From the NCBI GenBank assembly GCA_025350985.1, contig JANXWU010000341.1, positions 1 to 7,108 on the forward strand: DNA of 7,108 nucleotides. The letters run 5' to 3'. Source of the DNA: Spartobacteria bacterium (GTDB lineage: Bacteria; Verrucomicrobiota; Verrucomicrobiia; Chthoniobacterales; Chthoniobacteraceae). A program made the translations under genes and the position numbers. The notes below the pieces were generated by a model that had not been told where the DNA came from, made no database searches, and saw nothing but the letters and a program-made list of their open reading frames with translations. Shown piece by piece: positions 4,902 to 7,108 of this stretch (within the stretch, counting starts at the first letter, position 1; each line of letters begins with the position of its first letter).

Positions 4902-6674
4902 ATGCGATTCGTGCTTCAAGCTGCCTTGGTCGTCCTGCTCGGCGCGATGACGGCGCGCGGAGACATCACCACCGCAGCGCCGGATCGCAAAAAGAACGAG
5001 AAGCCCGACCTGCGTCCTCCGCCTCCCCGAGCGGCTCCCATCGAAGCGAAAGTCGCGCGCGGCGGGAGCGTGGAAATTCCCCTGCACGCCGCAGCCGCCG
5101 GTTCGGCTGCGATCAAGCTGATCGTGCGAGCGCAACCGCAAGCGGGCAAACTTTTCGAGGTGCGAATGAATGGGCGCAACTCGGGCACCGTCGTCTATCA
5201 ACACAACGGCGAAACCACGCTCACGCGTGACCAATTTTCCTACGCGGTGCAGACCGGCGACGGCGTCTCGGTGGCCGCAAAAGTGAACGTCCTGATCGTG
5301 AACGAGCCTCCCAAACTTGGCGTCCCGGCCGAGATGGAATTTGGCTCTCTCCGCGTGGGCGACACGCTGACGAAGGAGCTCACGATTGAAAATCGCGGCG
5401 ACGTGCCCGCGCGCGGTGCGCTGAGTCTGGACGCACCGTGGAGCGTGGACGACGCGAAGTATGATCTCGCGCCGGGCGAGAAAAAGCGGGTCGCCGTGCT
5501 GTTCGCGCCGCAGAGCGAGGACGAGTTTCGGGGCGTGCTGCGTTTTGGCGGCGACGTGGCGGAAAAAACCGCGCTGCAAGGAACCGCCGTCGCTCCGCTG
5601 GCGGTGACTCCGCGCGTGAAGCTCACGGCGAGAGGACTCGCGCGCACTGGCAGTTTTGGCATTGAAAACCGCACCCACGAACCGCAGACAGTGCTGCTCC
5701 GTTCCGCCGCGCGCCTGCACACCGTCGAGCGGGTGGCCTTGGAGGCTGACGGCAAAGCCACCGTCACCGTCGATACGCGCACAAACTCCGCGCAAAGTTT
5801 CGACGACGAGGTGCTGGTGGAACTCGGCAACTTCGCCACCCGCGTCGCGGTCGAAGTCCCTGCCGCCACTGCTCTTTTTCGTCCGGAACCGGCGTCGCTG
5901 AACTTTGGCACCGTCCTGTTCCAGCACGATGCGTCCCTGCCCGTGCGCGTGGAGAATATCGGCGGGGCGGCAGCGTGGCTTTCCGCGGAAACCGCCGCGC
6001 CCTTTCGCGTGACCGAGCCTGACTTCACGCTCGCGCCTGGGGAAGCAGCGGAATTGCGCGTGGCGCTGGAGGCCAGCCACGCCGGAACTTTCAGCGCGTC
6101 AGTGACCATAAAAAGCGCGGGCGGAAATCTCACCATTCCGGTCGCAGCCGCCGTGCTGGCAGCCGGTGCCACCCCACCCCCGCCCAGTTCGGCGGAGGCT
6201 CCCGAACCCGCCGCGTCGCAAGTCGCCCAGCCTGCGCCGACCCTTGGTTTCCCACGCCGTGAACGCACGGTGATGATCGGCGATTTGCGCGTCACCAACG
6301 TCAACACCAAGGCCGCTGACATCGCCTGGAACGCGCCGGAAAACGTCGCGTGCAGAATCGAAGAGCGCATCCTTTCCTTCGATGAAAATCATCATTTGAA
6401 AATCGACTGGATCCCCGCGACGGACGCGGTGCTCGGGACGAAAGGAGGGAGGCGCACCGCTCATTTCAGCAATCTTACTTCAGGCCGAAAGTATGCCGTC
6501 CGCATCGGGTTGCTCGGCGCAAACGGCGAAGTGGCTGAAGAGTCGCCGGCGCTGGAAATTTCGACCACGGTCAAAATGAAAACTTCCGTCGCGCTCTTGA
6601 ACGTTCTTTGGATCGTGCTCGCGAGCGCCCTCGGCTTGATGCTCCGCCGCTGGTGGCGCTGGCATCGGCGCTGA
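4902..6674 (+). CDS. Surface protein with cadherin-like, ASH/HYDIN-like and FN3-like domains and C-terminal membrane anchor
   Basis: A 590-residue exported protein, probably adhesive or scaffolding, with no enzyme motif. The ATG at 4902 is chosen over one at 4851 because it begins a clean signal peptide (MRFVLQAALVVLLGAMTARG); the earlier start would put Arg-rich residues before it. After a Lys/Pro-rich segment (about 28-45) come a cadherin-like beta domain (about 46-135, with DQFSYAVQTGDGVSVAAKVNV), a clear ASH/HYDIN-like domain (about 140-232: MEFGSLRVGDTLTKELTIEN and YDLAPGEKKRVAVLFAP), a more divergent beta domain (235-322), a second clear ASH domain (327-420: LNFGTVLFQ, FTLAPGEAAELRV), a Pro/Ala linker (421-447) and an FN3-like domain (about 455-556). 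It ends in a hydrophobic helix (about 563-580) and the basic tail RRWWRWHRR, predicting an anchored protein whose domains face outward. Its 140-base upstream gap is shared with the divergent methyltransferase gene. I see no convincing promoter or Shine-Dalgarno site. Confidence 0.85.
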   Translation: MRFVLQAALVVLLGAMTARGDITTAAPDRKKNEKPDLRPPPPRAAPIEAKVARGGSVEIPLHAAAAGSAAIKLIVRAQPQAGKLFEVRMNGRNSGTVVYQHNGETTLTRDQFSYAVQTGDGVSVAAKVNVLIVNEPPKLGVPAEMEFGSLRVGDTLTKELTIENRGDVPARGALSLDAPWSVDDAKYDLAPGEKKRVAVLFAPQSEDEFRGVLRFGGDVAEKTALQGTAVAPLAVTPRVKLTARGLARTGSFGIENRTHEPQTVLLRSAARLHTVERVALEADGKATVTVDTRTNSAQSFDDEVLVELGNFATRVAVEVPAATALFRPEPASLNFGTVLFQHDASLPVRVENIGGAAAWLSAETAAPFRVTEPDFTLAPGEAAELRVALEASHAGTFSASVTIKSAGGNLTIPVAAAVLAAGATPPPPSSAEAPEPAASQVAQPAPTLGFPRRERTVMIGDLRVTNVNTKAADIAWNAPENVACRIEERILSFDENHHLKIDWIPATDAVLGTKGGRRTAHFSNLTSGRKYAVRIGLLGANGEVAEESPALEISTTVKMKTSVALLNVLWIVLASALGLMLRRWWRWHRR

Positions 6675-6724
6675 CCGCCAACTCACCGCCGCGCCACGAA
6701 CAGAGAATCAACCTCACCAACCTC

Positions 6725-7102
6725 ATGCCAAAATTTCTTCACACGCGCATCCGCGTCAGCAACCTCGACCGCACCATTGCGTTCTACGAACAACTTGGCT
6801 TTCACTGCCATCGCCGGACCGACAAATCTCCCGCCGGCAATCAGCTCGCGTTTCTGGAGCTGCCCGGCAACGACCACCTCCTCGAACTTTGTTTCTCGCC
6901 ATACTACAAGTTGAGCGTCCTGGAAGACCTTATGCACACGGCGATTGGCTACCCGGACTTGATCGCCAAGTGCGGCGAGTTGGAAAAAAAGGGCGTCGCC
7001 ATCTGGCCGGACGGCTGGCGGGAAAAATTCAGCGGCGGCGGAAACAAGATGGCGTTTGTGACCGATCCCGACGGCTATGAAGTGGAGCTGCTGGAACGAT
7101 AA
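6725..7102 (+). CDS. VOC-family metalloenzyme, glyoxalase I (lactoylglutathione lyase)-like
   Basis: A 125-residue single-unit VOC protein, close to the usual 130-135 residues of bacterial GloA. Glyoxalase I isomerises the hemithioacetal of methylglyoxal and glutathione, with a metal bound by His/Glu/His/Glu. The protein opens with FLHTRIRVSNLDRTIAFYEQ, like E. coli GloA LLHTMLRVGDLQRSIDFY, and closes with AFVTDPDGYEVELLER, like AFVEDPDGYKIELIEE. The four expected ligands can all be placed: H6, E54 (LLELCF), H71 (MHTAIG) and E121 (VELL). The ATG at 6725 is preferred because similarity starts at once; a longer frame from a TTG at 6608 lies within the upstream gene. Fifty bases separate it from the surface protein gene, so co-transcription is possible though the functions look unrelated. 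Other VOC enzymes share this scaffold, and whether the host makes glutathione is unknown, so the substrate is provisional. Confidence 0.85.
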   Translation: MPKFLHTRIRVSNLDRTIAFYEQLGFHCHRRTDKSPAGNQLAFLELPGNDHLLELCFSPYYKLSVLEDLMHTAIGYPDLIAKCGELEKKGVAIWPDGWREKFSGGGNKMAFVTDPDGYEVELLER

Positions 7103-7108
7103 ATCACC

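Noticed and set aside
4761..6080. Upstream extension of the methyltransferase frame to 6080, and a second minus-strand frame at 5240-6370
   Set aside because: Both lie antisense to the surface protein gene, whose domain structure is clear. Their composition is Arg/His- or Ser/Thr/Ala-rich without motifs, so they are shadows.
6608..6724. N-terminal extension of the VOC protein from a TTG at 6608
   Set aside because: It overlaps the end of the surface protein gene, and VOC similarity begins directly after the ATG at 6725.
1..7108. CRISPR array, tRNA or rRNA genes, transposase, toxin-antitoxin or defence system
   Set aside because: I found no regularly spaced repeats, tRNA-like cloverleaf or rRNA sequence by eye, and no translated frame carries motifs of these systems. 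The palindromes at 3110-3378 differ from one another and lack spacer periodicity.

Overview
The window reads as ordinary chromosomal DNA of a GC-rich Gram-negative bacterium. The best guess is a member of the Verrucomicrobiota. That rests on the mix of a secreted DUF3857/transglutaminase protein, a surface protein built from ASH/HYDIN-like repeats, and an intergenic region packed with short GC-rich palindromes. It is an inference from gene style, since no rRNA or other phylogenetic marker is present.

Layout, left to right: (1) 2-322 (+), the C-terminal 106 residues of thymidylate synthase (thyA), cut by the window edge. (2) 341-3004 (-), convergent with thyA, an exported 887-residue protein with a caspase-like N-terminal region, a DUF3857-like region and an intact transglutaminase-like triad. 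(3) 3005-3493, a 489-base intergenic stretch. It contains four nearly back-to-back palindromes at 3110-3378, one of them a 146-bp MITE-like element with 19-bp terminal inverted repeats, and a further hairpin just before the next gene. (4) 3494-3862 (+), a small four-helix membrane protein of unknown function. (5) 3900-4760 (-), a TrmN6-like SAM-dependent N6-adenine methyltransferase. (6) 4902-6674 (+), a 590-residue surface protein with a signal peptide, cadherin-like, ASH-like and FN3-like domains and a C-terminal membrane anchor. (7) 6725-7102 (+), a small VOC/glyoxalase-family protein with all four expected metal ligands.

The genes do not form one pathway. Strands alternate, leaving two convergent junctions (322/341 and 3862/3900) and two divergent ones (3004/3494 and 4760/4902). 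Only the surface protein and the VOC protein are close enough (50 bases) to share a transcript. ThyA, the methyltransferase and the VOC protein are cytoplasmic housekeeping or detoxification types. The two large proteins are exported, and their biological roles are unknown.

I see no convincing new defence or mobile system. The most interesting items are the palindrome cluster, in particular two internal hairpins of the MITE-like element that differ by compensatory base changes, and the apparently inactive caspase-like domain attached to an intact transglutaminase-like domain.
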